Source: DASYKT01 sp963718105
GTDB lineage: Bacteria > Acidobacteriota > Blastocatellia > Pyrinomonadales > Pyrinomonadaceae
Direction of reading: 5' to 3'
Assembly: GCA_963718105.1 (NCBI GenBank)
Contig: OY970352.1
Coordinates: 1,798,001-1,862,000, forward strand
Length of the DNA stretch: 64,000 nucleotides
Each line of letters begins with the position of its first letter. Within the stretch, counting starts at the first letter, position 1. Shown one piece after another: positions 26,555-36,234 of the stretch. The notes under the pieces are model-generated. The model was not told where the DNA came from and did not search any database. It was given only the letters and a program-made list of their open reading frames with translations. The position numbers and the translations under genes are program-made.

Positions 26555-29500
26555 ATGAATGCAAAATTCATGAGAGCCGTGAAAGCAATTTTCACCGCCG
26601 CATTTCTATGCTTGATGCTCTGTGGAGCACTGGCGGCGCAAGAGATCACATCAAATTTAGGCGGTACAGTTCATGATTCAAACGGTGCGGTTGTTCCCGG
26701 CGCTACCGTTAAACTCATCGATCCGTCAAAAGACAACCTGGTCCTTAGAACGGTCACTACTAACGGCGAGGGCGAATTTAATTTTGCCAATATCCCCGTC
26801 AGCGTCTACGAGGTCTCGGTTGAGGCGACTAACTTTAAAAAGAGCGTGACCAGCGAGATCAAGGTCGATCTCGGCACGGGCAGAAGGGTCGATGTACAGC
26901 TCGAGGCCGGAAACGTTTCCGAAACGGTTACGATCGAGGCCAGCGCCCTGGGCGTGGAATTGCAAACCGCGACGGTCGGAACGGTCATCAGCGGTAACCA
27001 GGCGCGCGAGCTTTCCGTCAACAACCGCAACTTTATTCAATTGGTAACACTGGCCCCGGGCGTATCCTCAAACCTCGCTGATCAGGTGTACGTCGGAACG
27101 ACCAATCCCGAAGGACAGGCCAATACCAGCCAGATCTCGGTCAACGGTTCGCGCTCCAGCCAAAACACTTTTACGGTGGACGGCGCCGATATTACCGACC
27201 GCGGTTCGAACCTGACCATTCAGGCTTATCCGAGTATCGATTCGATCGGGGAATTCAGAGTTCTTCGCTCGCTTTACCCGGCGGAATCGGGACGCAGCGG
27301 CGGCGGGCAGATCAACGTCATTACCCGCAGCGGCACGAACGATTTTCACGGTTCATTGTTTGAATTTGTCAGAAATGAAAGATTCAACGCGAACACTTTC
27401 CTGCTCAACCGCCTGACCACCAACCGCGATGCGGACGGTAAAGCGCGGCGGCCCCCGTTCCGTTATAACAACTACGGATTTACGGTCGGCGGCCCGATCA
27501 TTTTCTTCCGCTTAGGTGAGCGCGATTCAAGCGACAGCATGTTTGCCAGGATCCCGCGCACTTTCTTCTTCTTTTCCGAAGAGCAGAGAAAAGACCGCCG
27601 CTACACCACGCTGACGTCGACTCTTCCTTTACCGGCAATGCTGAACGGCGTTTTCCCCGTCAACATCTGTCTGCGGGGTACCATCGTCGGCACGACACGT
27701 ACCTGTACTCAGACTTTGTTTGCCGGAAACCCGATCTCGTCGGTTCCGGGATTCAACATCAATCCGGTGGCGCAGCAATATATCAACGGCATCTATCGCC
27801 GGATACCGAGTCCCAACTCCGTCGATCCGAACAACCCGTTCTCTTTGACTTCTCCGGGCGTTGCCAAGGCCGACTTTCAACAAGAGATCTTAAAGATCGA
27901 CACTTCGTTCAGCGATAAATGGACGGCGTATTACCGCTATGAGCGCGATACGATCCCGACCATCGACGTCAATTCGCTCTTTGCTTCCGGTTCTAATATT
28001 CCGGGCGTCTCGACTTCGCAAACAGATTCGCCGGGAAGGACGCATACCTTCCAGACGACCTATCTGGCCACCCCGAACGTTATCATCGAGGGACGTTACA
28101 ATTACGCCTACGGCGCTATTGTAAGTAACACGACCGGGTTGGCGGGCCGCGCGCAGACGGCAATCGGAACTCCGCTGCCGTATCCGCTCGATGACGATCG
28201 TATTCCCCAGATCACCGGGCACGGCTTTAGCGGAATTCAGGCTTTCGGCCCCTATAACAACTTTTCCGACAAGAGCGAATGGGCGGGAAACATGACCTGG
28301 ATAAAAGGCAGCCACACGATGAAGTTCGGCGGCTCTTTCTCCAAATACAGGAAGAACGAAGATAACGGGCTCGGCGGCACCAACCAGGGAGCTTTTAGTA
28401 ACTTCCTGAATACGACAGCCCTCAGCGCCACCCAGGGTACGGTTTGTGTTGACGGCGCGGGTAATGCGATACAGGCGGCCTGTCCGACGGCTGCTCCGAA
28501 CTTAAACCTGGCAACTTATCAGAGCTGGGCAAACTTCCTGCTCGGCAACAACGCTACTTTTACCCAGACGAAATTCCGCCTGACGGCAGATTTCCGCCAG
28601 CGCAATCTGGAAGCCTATGTCCAGGACGAATATCGCTTCCGCAAGAATGTTACGTTGTACCTGGGAATGCGTTACTCTTTCTTCGGTTCACCGTGGTCGA
28701 GGAACGGGCTTCTGACCAACTTTGTTCCGGAGCTCTATAACCGCGCCCAGGCGCCGCAGGTAACAGGCGCGGCAAACCGCGTCGCGGGCACCGGAAATTT
28801 CTGCGACGGTATTATCGTCAATGCGCAGAACTACCAGACCGGCCCGGCGGCATATAACTGTACCCCGACCGCTTCGCCGTGGGGCCAGTATGTGGTGCAC
28901 GCTCCGAAAAAGAACTTTGCGCCGCGCGTCGGCCTGGCATGGGACCCGTTCGGCAAAGGCACGACGTCAGTCCGCATGGGCTACGGTATCTATCACGAGC
29001 AGACCCTGATCGGCACCTTTGAAACCCACCTCGGTTCCAACCCGCCGTACCAGGAAACCATCACCATCAACAACTTTGCGCGGCTCGATCAACCGGTCGA
29101 TCCGCTCAGCAATCCCAGCGTGGTTGCCCCGGTAGCGGTACCGGCCCTTATCCGCGGCGTCGACACCGATTACAAAACGCCGTATATGCAGCACTGGTCA
29201 TTGGACGTTCAGCATGAGTTCTGGAAAAACTCCCTGATCTCGGCTGGATATTATGGTTCGAAGGGAACAAATCTGATCGGAGTTGTCGATATCAACCTGA
29301 TACCTCCGGGCCAGGCGCTGACGCAGCAATGCGCGGTCGGAGCTTCGACCACGCCTACGGTAGCCTGCCAGCAGACGCAGTTAGTGAACGGTCAGAATAT
29401 ACCGGTGGCCTTTACTTCCGCGGCAAACTCTTTGATCCTCGATCAGATCCGGCCGTTCAAGGGATGGCGCGGAATTTCGATGATCCAGCCGCGGTTCAAT

Positions 29501-30229
29501 TCCAATTATCACAGTCTTCAGGTGATGGGAACCCAGCGTTTTGCCGGCTCTTCGCAAATTCAGGTCGCTTATACCTGGGCCAAAAACCTGACGGACAGCC
29601 AGACCGACCGTTCGTCCGCTCCGATGAATTCTTATGACATTCGAGCGGAATACGGGCGCGCTGCGCTTGACCGCCGCCATGTGCTGGTGAGCAACTTTAT
29701 CTACGAACTTCCGTTCTATCGCAAACAGAACGGGTTCGCGGGCAAGATCCTCGGCGGATGGCAGACTTCCGGTATCGTTACTTACCAGACCGGTATCCCG
29801 TTCACTCCGACCTATGCCAACTTCGACCCGTCGGGCTTAGGATTTTTGAATGCTTCATCACCGGCGGGCGGCCGCCCGTACTGGTCCAGTGATCCGAATA
29901 CCGGAGCGCCTAATTCGTTCCTGCAGTTCTTTAACACCGGAGCGTTTTACACGGGAACAACGCCCACGCTCGCACCGGCGGTGCCGACCAACGGCGGCCG
30001 CGGGATCATCAACGGGCCGCGTACGTTCCGTGTTGACTTTACACTGATGAAGAATTTCCGGTTCGGTGAATCGATGCAACTCCAGCTTCGTGGAGAGGCA
30101 TTTAACATCTTCAACATGACAAATTACACGACCCTGGCGCTGGCGGCTTCGACACCGGCGACCTTCGGGAACGTGACGGGAACTCGCGATCCGAGAACAC
30201 TGCAGTTCGGCGCGAAATTCTACTTCTAG
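26555..30229 (+). CDS. TonB-dependent receptor with N-terminal carboxypeptidase-regulatory domain
   Basis: Outer-membrane channel of about 1224 residues. ATG 26555, preceded by GAGGAAAAG, gives a proper signal peptide ending ALAAQ. An earlier in-frame start at 26441 lacks this. A CarboxypepD_reg-like Ig domain (about 30-115, GGTVHDSNGAVVPGATV) is followed by a plug (NNRNFIQLVTLAPGV, SVNGSRSSQNTFTVDGADITD) and a long barrel ending LQFGAKFYF. This Oar-like architecture is abundant in Acidobacteriota. Being next to NamZ and NagA suggests a peptidoglycan or chitin fragment as ligand, but such receptors are numerous and substrates rarely known. Confidence 0.9.
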   Translation: MNAKFMRAVKAIFTAAFLCLMLCGALAAQEITSNLGGTVHDSNGAVVPGATVKLIDPSKDNLVLRTVTTNGEGEFNFANIPVSVYEVSVEATNFKKSVTSEIKVDLGTGRRVDVQLEAGNVSETVTIEASALGVELQTATVGTVISGNQARELSVNNRNFIQLVTLAPGVSSNLADQVYVGTTNPEGQANTSQISVNGSRSSQNTFTVDGADITDRGSNLTIQAYPSIDSIGEFRVLRSLYPAESGRSGGGQINVITRSGTNDFHGSLFEFVRNERFNANTFLLNRLTTNRDADGKARRPPFRYNNYGFTVGGPIIFFRLGERDSSDSMFARIPRTFFFFSEEQRKDRRYTTLTSTLPLPAMLNGVFPVNICLRGTIVGTTRTCTQTLFAGNPISSVPGFNINPVAQQYINGIYRRIPSPNSVDPNNPFSLTSPGVAKADFQQEILKIDTSFSDKWTAYYRYERDTIPTIDVNSLFASGSNIPGVSTSQTDSPGRTHTFQTTYLATPNVIIEGRYNYAYGAIVSNTTGLAGRAQTAIGTPLPYPLDDDRIPQITGHGFSGIQAFGPYNNFSDKSEWAGNMTWIKGSHTMKFGGSFSKYRKNEDNGLGGTNQGAFSNFLNTTALSATQGTVCVDGAGNAIQAACPTAAPNLNLATYQSWANFLLGNNATFTQTKFRLTADFRQRNLEAYVQDEYRFRKNVTLYLGMRYSFFGSPWSRNGLLTNFVPELYNRAQAPQVTGAANRVAGTGNFCDGIIVNAQNYQTGPAAYNCTPTASPWGQYVVHAPKKNFAPRVGLAWDPFGKGTTSVRMGYGIYHEQTLIGTFETHLGSNPPYQETITINNFARLDQPVDPLSNPSVVAPVAVPALIRGVDTDYKTPYMQHWSLDVQHEFWKNSLISAGYYGSKGTNLIGVVDINLIPPGQALTQQCAVGASTTPTVACQQTQLVNGQNIPVAFTSAANSLILDQIRPFKGWRGISMIQPRFNSNYHSLQVMGTQRFAGSSQIQVAYTWAKNLTDSQTDRSSAPMNSYDIRAEYGRAALDRRHVLVSNFIYELPFYRKQNGFAGKILGGWQTSGIVTYQTGIPFTPTYANFDPSGLGFLNASSPAGGRPYWSSDPNTGAPNSFLQFFNTGAFYTGTTPTLAPAVPTNGGRGIINGPRTFRVDFTLMKNFRFGESMQLQLRGEAFNIFNMTNYTTLALAASTPATFGNVTGTRDPRTLQFGAKFYF

Positions 30230-30255
30230 CGATTTCACTTTCGTGAAAACTTAAA

Positions 30256-30293
30256 GCTCGCGCTGTTTGAAAGAACGGCGCGGGCATTTTTTA
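30256..30293 (+). terminator. Rho-independent terminator after the TonB receptor
   Basis: A 12-pair stem (GCTCGCGCTGTT with AACGGCGCGGGC, two G-U pairs) with loop TGAAAG is followed by ATTTTTT. Confidence 0.88.
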
Positions 30294-30308
30294 TAATGGT
30301 ATTTTAAG

Positions 30309-30413
30309 AGCGGGCGCAAGCGACCCTTCCGGACTGCAAATTTATTTAGATTTATATTATACCTTTCAAGCGGGGCACCTCTCAGGTCAGGAAGTGTTGC
30401 TTGCGCCCGCTCC
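30309..30413. repeat. Inverted repeat before nagA
   Basis: GAGCGGGCGCAAGC (30309-30322) is the reverse complement of GCTTGCGCCCGCTC (about 30398-30411). The arms enclose an AT-rich centre. An in-frame GTG at 30394 falls at the edge of the right arm, which argues against it as the nagA start. Confidence 0.75.
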
Positions 30414-30414
30414 G

Positions 30415-31665
30415 ATGAACTATCAAATTAGTTTGCTCAATAGCAAAAAGACTTTAGAGACAAAGCCTTTTATAATAAAAAACGTGAGAAGCATACTCTT
30501 AAAAAATTGCAGCGTTATCTTACCCGCCGAAAAGCTTCCGAATGCCTCGGTGTTGATAAAAGATGGCTTGATCGATGATATTTTTTCCTCGTCGGAAGAC
30601 CGTGCCGCCGATATTGTTGGGGATACTGTAATGGATCTTTCGGGCCTGACGCTCTACCCCGGTTTTATCGATATTCACATTCACGGAGCGGCGGGGGTCG
30701 ATGTGATGTCCGCCGACATCGACGGCCTTTCCCGGATGGCCGAATTTCTCGCACAAAAGGGAATTACCGGCTGGATGCCTACCTTCGTTCCCGATGCCGA
30801 AGAGAATTACGTCCGGGCGGTCGCTGGCATAGACAAATTTGTCAGGTGGCAGGAAGACAAGCCCGTTTCCCGGGTGTTAGGCGTCCATTACGAAGGGCCG
30901 TTCGTCAGCCACAAACAATGCGGCGCGCTTCACGAACAATATTTCCGCGCTTTTGAAAATGAAGCCAGCCTTTCATCGCTCCCCGTGCTTGCGTCTGATA
31001 ACGTAAAGCATTTAATGACCGTCGCGCCGGAAGTATCAGGCGGTATCCAGTTGATAAATAAACTGCGCTCGGAGGGGTGGATAGTTTCCCTCGGCCATAC
31101 ACGCGCCGATGTTCAGACGCTCGATGCGGCGCTTGAAGCAGGAGCCGGGCACATGACGCATTTTTTCAATGCCATGAGCGGGCTGCATCATCGCGACCTG
31201 GGCGCTGTCGGCTGGGGTTTGGCCAACGACAAGGTGACCTGCGATGTTATTGCCGACGGCGTTCACGTCCATCCGGAAATGCTTAAATTGCTGTATAAAT
31301 CCAAAACCGCCAATCGATTGTCTCTGATCAGCGATTCGGTCCTGCCCACCGGTATCGGCGACGGCGAATATGAAGTTTGGGGCGAAAAGATAAAGGTTGA
31401 AAACGGGCGGACGAGCAACGAGAGAGGCGCTATTGCCGGTTCTGTTATTACCATGCTTGATGCTGTGAAAATGCTGATCTCGCTGGGAGCGTCTGAAAGC
31501 GAGGCCGCGCTAATGGCAAGCGCAAATCCCGCGCGGCTTCTGGGGCTCGAAAACGAATGCGGGTCTATCGAGGCCGGCAAACGCGCCGACCTGGTCGCAC
31601 TTGATGAAAACGGGGATGCCGCGCTGACGGTTATCGGCGGCCGGCTGGTGCCTCAATATATCTAG
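30415..31665 (+). CDS. nagA: N-acetylglucosamine-6-phosphate deacetylase
   Basis: Metal-dependent amidohydrolase turning GlcNAc-6P into GlcN-6P and acetate, the step after MurQ and the kinase. Motifs are GFIDIHIHGAAGVD, HYEGPF, the LGHTRAD metal His, GAGHMTHFFNAMSG, ADGVHVHPEM and LISDSVLPTG with the catalytic Asp. The start is uncertain: ATG 30415 is used here, but the conserved region begins near GTG 30484, and residues before it look unlike the family. Its stop overlaps the stop of the convergent yceI gene in CTAG. Confidence 0.93.
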   Translation: MNYQISLLNSKKTLETKPFIIKNVRSILLKNCSVILPAEKLPNASVLIKDGLIDDIFSSSEDRAADIVGDTVMDLSGLTLYPGFIDIHIHGAAGVDVMSADIDGLSRMAEFLAQKGITGWMPTFVPDAEENYVRAVAGIDKFVRWQEDKPVSRVLGVHYEGPFVSHKQCGALHEQYFRAFENEASLSSLPVLASDNVKHLMTVAPEVSGGIQLINKLRSEGWIVSLGHTRADVQTLDAALEAGAGHMTHFFNAMSGLHHRDLGAVGWGLANDKVTCDVIADGVHVHPEMLKLLYKSKTANRLSLISDSVLPTGIGDGEYEVWGEKIKVENGRTSNERGAIAGSVITMLDAVKMLISLGASESEAALMASANPARLLGLENECGSIEAGKRADLVALDENGDAALTVIGGRLVPQYI

Positions 31666-32354
31666 ATCTTGCGCGCCACGATATCAAAAGTGAATTTCAC
31701 TTTATGCTTGACCCGCACAGTACCATGAAAAGCATCGGTGGCATTAACGTTAAAATCTTTTCGGTTCAATTTAAACTCGCCTTTGGCCCGTAATGCGCCC
31801 CCGTCAAAAGTCACGGTTGCCGGTATAGTGATATGTTTGGTCACGCCGTGAAGCGTGATATCGCCGCCGATCTTTGCCTGGTATGCCGCGCCGTCGAGCG
31901 TTCCTGTTACCTCGGTGCTGTGAAAAGTTATCTCCGGGTACCTGGCGGATTCCATCACGATCTCGTCCAATTCTTTTTTGATGATCCCTTTTTGTTCGGC
32001 GGTAAAATCCGCGCCGGTTTCCTCAAGCGAGTCGGTTTTGATCGACATATTTAAAGATGCCGGGCTTACCACGCTCGGCGTCAATTCGACGGTGCCGGAA
32101 AATTCACCGACCTTTATAAAATGATCGCGGCCTTTAAAATAAAGCAGCCCGCCGCGAAAAGCGTGCACCATGAACCGGCTCTGCGCCGCGTCGATCTGGT
32201 AGCGCGCCAGCGCAGGTATTTTCGGGCCAGATATTGTATTGCTTGCGAATGAAACCGCGGGCAGATTGGCCTGCAGGCGACTTAAACCAAAAAATGAAAA
32301 GCAGCAGACAAACAGAGAAAACGTGATCGCGTAAAAGAAAGTTTGCTTGTTCAT
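31662..32354 (-). CDS. YceI family periplasmic lipid-binding-like protein
   Basis: YceI proteins are lipocalin-like beta-barrels binding isoprenoid lipids, often polyprenyl or quinone-like. The 230 residues have an N-terminal signal/anchor (about 5-29), then YQIDAAQSRFMVHAFRGG and a C-terminal LNRKDFNVNATDAFHGTVRVKHKVKF typical of YceI. AAGGAGG lies just before ATG 32354, so I chose it over an in-frame start seven codons upstream. It is convergent with nagA. Confidence 0.88.
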   Translation of the reverse strand: MNKQTFFYAITFSLFVCCFSFFGLSRLQANLPAVSFASNTISGPKIPALARYQIDAAQSRFMVHAFRGGLLYFKGRDHFIKVGEFSGTVELTPSVVSPASLNMSIKTDSLEETGADFTAEQKGIIKKELDEIVMESARYPEITFHSTEVTGTLDGAAYQAKIGGDITLHGVTKHITIPATVTFDGGALRAKGEFKLNRKDFNVNATDAFHGTVRVKHKVKFTFDIVARKI

Positions 32355-32440
32355 AACCCCTCCTTGAACCTCCAAAAGCGCATGGTTTTATTTAATCATT
32401 TTTGCGGGATGAAGGTAAAGAGTTGAATGAAGTCGGATAA

Positions 32441-32518
32441 AACAGTTCAGAGTTCAAACTTTAGTTTGTCTTTAATTTATAGAGTAAGACAAGCTGAAGC
32501 TTGAACTCTAAACTGTTT
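32441..32518. repeat. Inverted repeat (AGTTCAAGCTT family), copy 2
   Basis: Arms at 32441-32472 and 32486-32518 are imperfect reverse complements containing AGTTCAAACTTTAG and CTGAAGCTTGAACT. The right arm abuts the stop codon of the EamA transporter gene. Copy 1 is at 2939-3002. Confidence 0.8.
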
Positions 32519-33432
32519 TAAATATTTTCCGGCACTGTTTTTCGCTGCCTTTTGGTGACCAGGTAGACGCCCGCGAAGATCAGCGCCATCGCCGGTAAGA
32601 CCCGCGGATTCCACGCTTCGCCGAGCCAGGTCAGCGCGAGAAAAGCGCCGATCAGCGGCTGCAGATAAACATAGACTACGACTGTGCTGGCCTGGACCCG
32701 CGCCACGGCCCAGGCATTAAAGAAATATGCACCGGCCGTGGGAAAAATGATGATAAAGGCTATCGCCAGCCAGGCGCCGCCGCTGACGGAAGAAAAGTCC
32801 AGGTCCTTCATTGCATAGACGCCGATAGGCAGGCACATCAGCGCTCCGAAGATCATTATCCAGACGATCGAGCGCAGCGCGCCGTTGCGGGCAAACGTGT
32901 CTTTTGAAATGGAAACATACCAGGCGTAGAAAAAAGAGTTGAGTACTATCAGCATATCGCCCTGCGTAGTTTGCGATGAAAAGCTCGCCTTCGACGGATC
33001 GATCAGATAGACCACGCCCAGCGCGGCTAAAATGATGCCGGCCGCTTTTAGCCAGGTGAATCTTTCATATTTAAAAACGGTGCTGATAATAACGGCAAAG
33101 ACCGGTATCAAGACCGCCAGCAGCGCCGTATTGGTAGCCTTGGTGAGCGAAAGCCCGGTGACATACAAGATCTGATTGAGCAGGACACCGATCAAACTGT
33201 AAAACGCCAGCCTCAAATAATCGCTTTTTCTATCGAGCGCCAGAGTACCGCTAAATCTCTGCACAAAGTAAAGCAGTATGGCTGCCCCGCTGATGCGAAA
33301 CGCAACGATACCCAGAGCCGGAAAAGTCAGCAGCACAAATTTTCCCACAACCGGAAACGAACCGAAGAGAAGCTGTACTAATATCAGCGCGACATGCGGC
33401 GCGTAACTCTCGTCTTTAATTGAGGTTTTCAT
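32518..33432 (-). CDS. EamA/DMT family permease
   Basis: 304 residues with ten predicted membrane helices formed by two EamA units (about 12-145 and 160-295). The first unit contains GLSLTKATNTALLAVLIPVFAVI, and the second WAVARVQASTVVVYVYLQPLIGAFLALTWLGE. Drug/metabolite transporters export amino acids, metabolites or drugs, and the substrate cannot be told here. No close functional partner is seen. Confidence 0.88.
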   Translation of the reverse strand: MKTSIKDESYAPHVALILVQLLFGSFPVVGKFVLLTFPALGIVAFRISGAAILLYFVQRFSGTLALDRKSDYLRLAFYSLIGVLLNQILYVTGLSLTKATNTALLAVLIPVFAVIISTVFKYERFTWLKAAGIILAALGVVYLIDPSKASFSSQTTQGDMLIVLNSFFYAWYVSISKDTFARNGALRSIVWIMIFGALMCLPIGVYAMKDLDFSSVSGGAWLAIAFIIIFPTAGAYFFNAWAVARVQASTVVVYVYLQPLIGAFLALTWLGEAWNPRVLPAMALIFAGVYLVTKRQRKTVPENI

Positions 33433-33538
33433 TCAGGCGATCATTTGACGAATGTAGGATTTTAACAAATTTTCCGCGCTTTGAAAGATGAAAAGTTTGC
33501 GTACTGATAGAATGCCGGATTCGGAAGTATGCCCGTAA

Positions 33539-33654
33539 ACCTGGGAGCGCCGGCATCCTGCCGGCAAGGATCGTGCAGCGATCTAATAACTCTTAATTTA
33601 ATAATTTTTTAGCGAATCGATCGCGCTTGCCGGCGGGATGCCGGCGCTCCCAGG
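33539..33654. repeat. Family B repeat
   Basis: Outer arms CTGGGAGCGC and GCGCTCCCAG. The left inner hairpin is CCGGC-ATCCT-GCCGG and the right CCGGC-GGGAT-GCCGG. The centre is AT-rich with paired GATCG elements. Confidence 0.88.
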
Positions 33655-33692
33655 AAGAGCGCCCGATCTCTTTTAGAATTTAAACTAACTAA

Positions 33693-35024
33693 TTACAGCA
33701 GCATCATCGCCGGATTTTCCAGCATCTGCGTAAAGGTCTGTAGAAACTTCGCGCCGGTCGCGCCGTCAACCACGCGGTGATCGCAGGACATGGTGACCTT
33801 CATGATATTTTTGACCGTGACCTGTCCGTCGCGCACCACGGCGGTTTCTCTTGCGCCGCCCACGGCAATGATGGCCGCTTCGGGCGGGTTGATGATGGCA
33901 GTGAACTGTTCAATGCCGAACATCCCCAGGTTAGAGATCGAAAAGGTCGCGCCGGTGTATTCTTCGGGCTGAAGTTTTTTCTCGCGCGCGCGCCCGGCCA
34001 TTTCTTTTATCTCCGCTGAAATCTGCGCGATCCCTTTTTTATTCGCGCCGCGAATAACCGGCGTTATCAAGCCGTCTTCGATCGCGACCGCCACGCCGAT
34101 GTCTGCGTCCTCATAGAATTTGACGGTTTTTTCCTGAAACGACGCATTGACCCACGGGTGTTTGAGCAGGGACATCGCGGCCGCTTTGACGATGATGTCA
34201 TTAACGCTGACCTTGCGTTCCTCGCCAAGGGCGGCGTTCATCTGCTTGCGCAGCGCCAGCACGTTATCCATCTCGATCTCGACCGTCAGGTAGAACATCG
34301 GGATGGTTTGCGTCGCTTCCGTCAGCCGGTGCGCGATCACGCTGCGCATTTTCGAAGTATTTTCTTCGTGATACGACGAAGCGCCCTGCACCTCGACGGT
34401 TTTATACGAGGGTTGTGATGCGGCTTTGGCTTTCTGCCCGCCGCCGGCCATCGCCGCTTCGATATCGCGTTTGATGATGCGGCCGCCGGGGCCGGAACCC
34501 TGCACGGTTTTAAGATCGATGCCGTTTTCCGCCGCCATCCGCGCCGCGATCGGCGAGACGATCATGCGGCCATTCGATTCACCGCCCGCAGCAACGGCAG
34601 GCTGAGCTTTTGGTTGTTCGGCAGGTTTTTCTTTTTGAGATCCCTCTTTGTTTTCCTGGTTTTCCTGGGACCCGGCCGCTCCAGGTTCTGACCCGTTGCC
34701 CGCCGGCTTTTCTTCCGCTTGGGGCTGTTCACCTTTAGGTTTTCCCCCGCCGCCGATCTCTGCCAGCAGGGCGGAGATGTCCTCGCCTTCACTGCCGGTA
34801 ATGGCGATAGGTTCGCCTAAGGCGGCGGTTTCACCGGCGCCTTTGATGATCTTGAGCAGCGTCCCGCCGCTTAAGGCGGTCATTTCCATCGTGGCCTTGT
34901 CGGTATCGACCTCGGCCAGCGTTTCGTTCGCGTCAAACTTTTCGCCTTCGTTTTTCAGCCAGCGCGAGATCTGCCCCTCCTCCATGGTGGGCGACAGTTT
35001 CGGCATTAAGAATTTTTCCGCCAT
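33693..35024 (-). CDS. pdhC: Dihydrolipoamide acetyltransferase, E2 of pyruvate dehydrogenase
   Basis: Moves the acetyl group from E1 to CoA. One lipoyl domain (1-78) carries the target lysine K43 in DTDKATMEM. An acidic/Pro/Ala/Gln linker (90-150) leads to the peripheral subunit-binding domain (about 152-191, IVSPIAARMAAENGIDL...GPGGRI) and the catalytic core with CDHRVVDGATGAKFL near the C-terminus. 443 residues is normal. pdhA and pdhB lie upstream on the same strand but are separated by small genes. No E3 (lpd) gene is in the window. Confidence 0.94.
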   Translation of the reverse strand: MAEKFLMPKLSPTMEEGQISRWLKNEGEKFDANETLAEVDTDKATMEMTALSGGTLLKIIKGAGETAALGEPIAITGSEGEDISALLAEIGGGGKPKGEQPQAEEKPAGNGSEPGAAGSQENQENKEGSQKEKPAEQPKAQPAVAAGGESNGRMIVSPIAARMAAENGIDLKTVQGSGPGGRIIKRDIEAAMAGGGQKAKAASQPSYKTVEVQGASSYHEENTSKMRSVIAHRLTEATQTIPMFYLTVEIEMDNVLALRKQMNAALGEERKVSVNDIIVKAAAMSLLKHPWVNASFQEKTVKFYEDADIGVAVAIEDGLITPVIRGANKKGIAQISAEIKEMAGRAREKKLQPEEYTGATFSISNLGMFGIEQFTAIINPPEAAIIAVGGARETAVVRDGQVTVKNIMKVTMSCDHRVVDGATGAKFLQTFTQMLENPAMMLL

Positions 35025-35058
35025 AATCAGAACAAACCTAATAGATCAGATCAATTTA

Positions 35059-35520
35059 CTAACAACATAAGTATAGCGATTTTTTTCGAAATACGCTTTT
35101 CAGGAATTTCACTTCCTTCTTATCCAGAGTGCCTTCCGGGACAGGTTTGGGGTCGTCGGGAGCGGTGCTCCAAAAGGTGATTGTCACCGTATTGGAATCA
35201 CGATATCCACCCTCAACAATTGTAATTCTCGAAGCATCAAATCTTCGGAAATTAAAATAATAAACCGGCATCTGCTCAATATGCGCCCTCAGTTCACCTT
35301 TTTTCGGACTGCGCGGGCCATAGACGATAATATAGCCTTGGGATGAAGGAGAGTTTTGTAAAGCGACCAGAAAGTTGTCTATGCGGGCCATACTTTGTTC
35401 GGCGTTGCTATAGCCGAATTCATCGATCTTTGTCTGGGCTGAAGCGCTGAGCGTTAAAACCAAAAAGGCCGCTAAAGCCGCCGCCGTAAAAACAAGCTTT
35501 GTCAGAAATTTTGCCGTCAT
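35059..35520 (-). CDS. Exported protein of unknown function
   Basis: 153 residues with a signal peptide (about 1-28, ending ASAQ). The mature part begins IDEFGYSNAEQSMARIDNF and contains GYIIVYGPR, then a beta-rich half with GGYRDSNTVTITFW. The tail is basic and ends LYLCC. I recognise no named family. The start overlaps the stop of the upstream hydrolase gene by 4 bases (ATGA), so the two are probably cotranslated. Confidence 0.75.
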   Translation of the reverse strand: MTAKFLTKLVFTAAALAAFLVLTLSASAQTKIDEFGYSNAEQSMARIDNFLVALQNSPSSQGYIIVYGPRSPKKGELRAHIEQMPVYYFNFRRFDASRITIVEGGYRDSNTVTITFWSTAPDDPKPVPEGTLDKKEVKFLKSVFRKKSLYLCC

Positions 35521-36062
35521 TTAACCCAATCGTTTAAAAGTTTCAAACCTTCGGGCCATTCGCCGTGGCCTGAATCGGCATTGATGTGTCCCTGATCACC
35601 GACATTAACTAACTCGCTGCCCCAGGCTTCGGCAAAAAACTTTGCCCGTTCAAACGGCACCCATTGATCGTTCGTGCTCGCCACGACCAAACTTCGAAAG
35701 GGAAGTTTAGCCAGCGGGATCGGCGCAAAACCTTTGGTGTCAAACGTGTAAGTTTGTGCTTCGCAATCGCTGGGCCCGACCAAAAAGGCGCCTTTTATTT
35801 CAGCGGCGGTTGAAGCATATTCCTTAGCCCACTGGGCGACCGCGGTACATCCTAAGCTGTGCGCGGCCAGCGCGACATTTTCCGGCTTTCGCATTTGCAC
35901 TTCCAGTTCAATCTGATCGGTCCAATCTTCGCAAACCGGGGTGTCCCAATTTTCCTGCTGGATGCGAAAGAACTGCTCCGGAAATCTCTTTTCCCAGTGC
36001 GTCTGCCAATGCTGCGGGCCGGAATTGGTCACGCCCGGAACTGTCAAATAGATCATGGTCAT
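35517..36062 (-). CDS. RBBP9/YdeN-type alpha/beta hydrolase
   Basis: Small serine hydrolase of 181 residues. It has IYLTVPGVTNSGPQHWQTHWE at the N-terminus, nucleophile elbow AHSLGC, an Asp in ASTNDQWVP, and the catalytic His in GDQGHINADSGHG, all typical of the RBBP9/YdeN family. No signal peptide, so cytoplasmic. The substrate is unknown. It overlaps the next gene by 4 bases. ATG 36062 or the in-frame ATG six bases later could be used. Confidence 0.88.
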   Translation of the reverse strand: MTMIYLTVPGVTNSGPQHWQTHWEKRFPEQFFRIQQENWDTPVCEDWTDQIELEVQMRKPENVALAAHSLGCTAVAQWAKEYASTAAEIKGAFLVGPSDCEAQTYTFDTKGFAPIPLAKLPFRSLVVASTNDQWVPFERAKFFAEAWGSELVNVGDQGHINADSGHGEWPEGLKLLNDWVK

Positions 36063-36068
36063 ATTTAG

Positions 36069-36234
36069 CGGCTGAAGGCGACAGTTATGGAGCGTGCCAA
36101 GCCCTATTCCGATATTTCAACATTTCAAGATTCCAGTTAATTCAGTGCTGGAATTTTTGGAATTGCAAAGCGTGGAATTATGGAATGTAAAGAGAACACA
36201 CTACATAACTGCCCTGGTTTCCGCCTGCCCCTGC
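36069..36234. repeat. Family C repeat pair, decayed
   Basis: Left unit with CGACAGTTATGGAGCGTGCC (36076-36095) and a degenerate inverted unit (CACACTACATAACTGCC...CCGCCTG) at about 36196-36228. The centre has AATTCCA-type short repeats. Confidence 0.7.

Noticed and set aside
33539..33654. Family B element as a rho-independent terminator
   Set aside because: Strong stems but no T-tract on either strand; the structure is nested and dispersed, unlike terminators.
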